Below, piece after piece: positions 63,583 through 64,000 of a stretch of DNA of 64,000 nt. Origin of the DNA: Elysia crispata (Eukaryota; Mollusca; Gastropoda; Plakobranchidae); the NCBI GenBank assembly GCA_033675545.1, contig JAWDGP010000875.1, positions 555,001 to 619,000 on the forward strand. The letters are read 5' to 3'. Positions within the stretch are counted from its first letter, which is position 1, and each line of letters starts with the position of its first letter. The notes beneath the pieces were generated by a model. The model was not told the DNA's origin, did no database searches, and saw only the letters and a program-made list of their open reading frames with translations. The position numbers and the translations under genes were made by a program.

Positions 63583-64000
<418 letters not shown>

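Overview
This is eukaryotic genomic DNA: AT-rich, intron-rich and full of long microsatellites, with no prokaryotic gene organisation. The coding exons, the tRNA-derived SINE, the hammerhead-bearing repeats and the frequent CTAGATCTAGATC-type motif best fit a mollusc, probably a gastropod. That assignment is an inference from style, not from a marker gene.

Two host genes are well supported. On the minus strand at the left edge (about 1.4-9.6 kb) is the 5' part of a gene whose first three recognisable exons encode a FAR1-type, MULE-derived DNA-binding domain like that of ZSWIM3-type SWIM zinc-finger proteins. The gene runs off the window. On the plus strand (14.3-33.4 kb) is a complete orthologue of AGGF1 (angiogenic factor with G-patch and FHA domains). 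I resolved it into 12 phase-compatible coding exons: coiled coil, OCRE, basic/acidic linker, FHA, G-patch, and a C-terminal WVKG motif. Two weaker gene fragments are a signal-peptide first exon behind a TATA box at 60.9-61.2 kb (+) and a possible CUB-like exon at 54.4-54.5 kb (-).

The AGGF1 introns hold many mobile elements. There is a 3.4-kb DNA transposon with a decayed DUF7869-type transposase and repeated subterminal motifs (15.5-18.9 kb), a Tigger/pogo-like MITE (22.5-23.2 kb), a decayed LINE reverse-transcriptase fragment (25.1-26.5 kb), and a LINE whose 5' endonuclease part is inverted relative to its RT/3' part, as twin priming produces (29.8-31.5 kb).

From 33.4 kb to the end the window is mostly gene-poor repeat territory. 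It contains an old LTR-retrotransposon fossil that encloses a 35-bp minisatellite and a 300-bp GA tract (35-39 kb), a tRNA-derived SINE (41.1 kb), and a 146-bp satellite of five units (45.1-45.8 kb). There are two hammerhead-ribozyme motifs on the minus strand (about 49.0 and 50.8 kb), the first enclosed by a perfect 29-bp inverted repeat. A nearly intact 1363-bp mariner with perfect 30-bp inverted repeats lies at 51.2-52.5 kb, and many microsatellites run up to a trinucleotide tract at the right edge.

The most unusual items are the hammerhead motifs and their palindrome, the DUF7869-type transposon architecture, and the twin-primed LINE.
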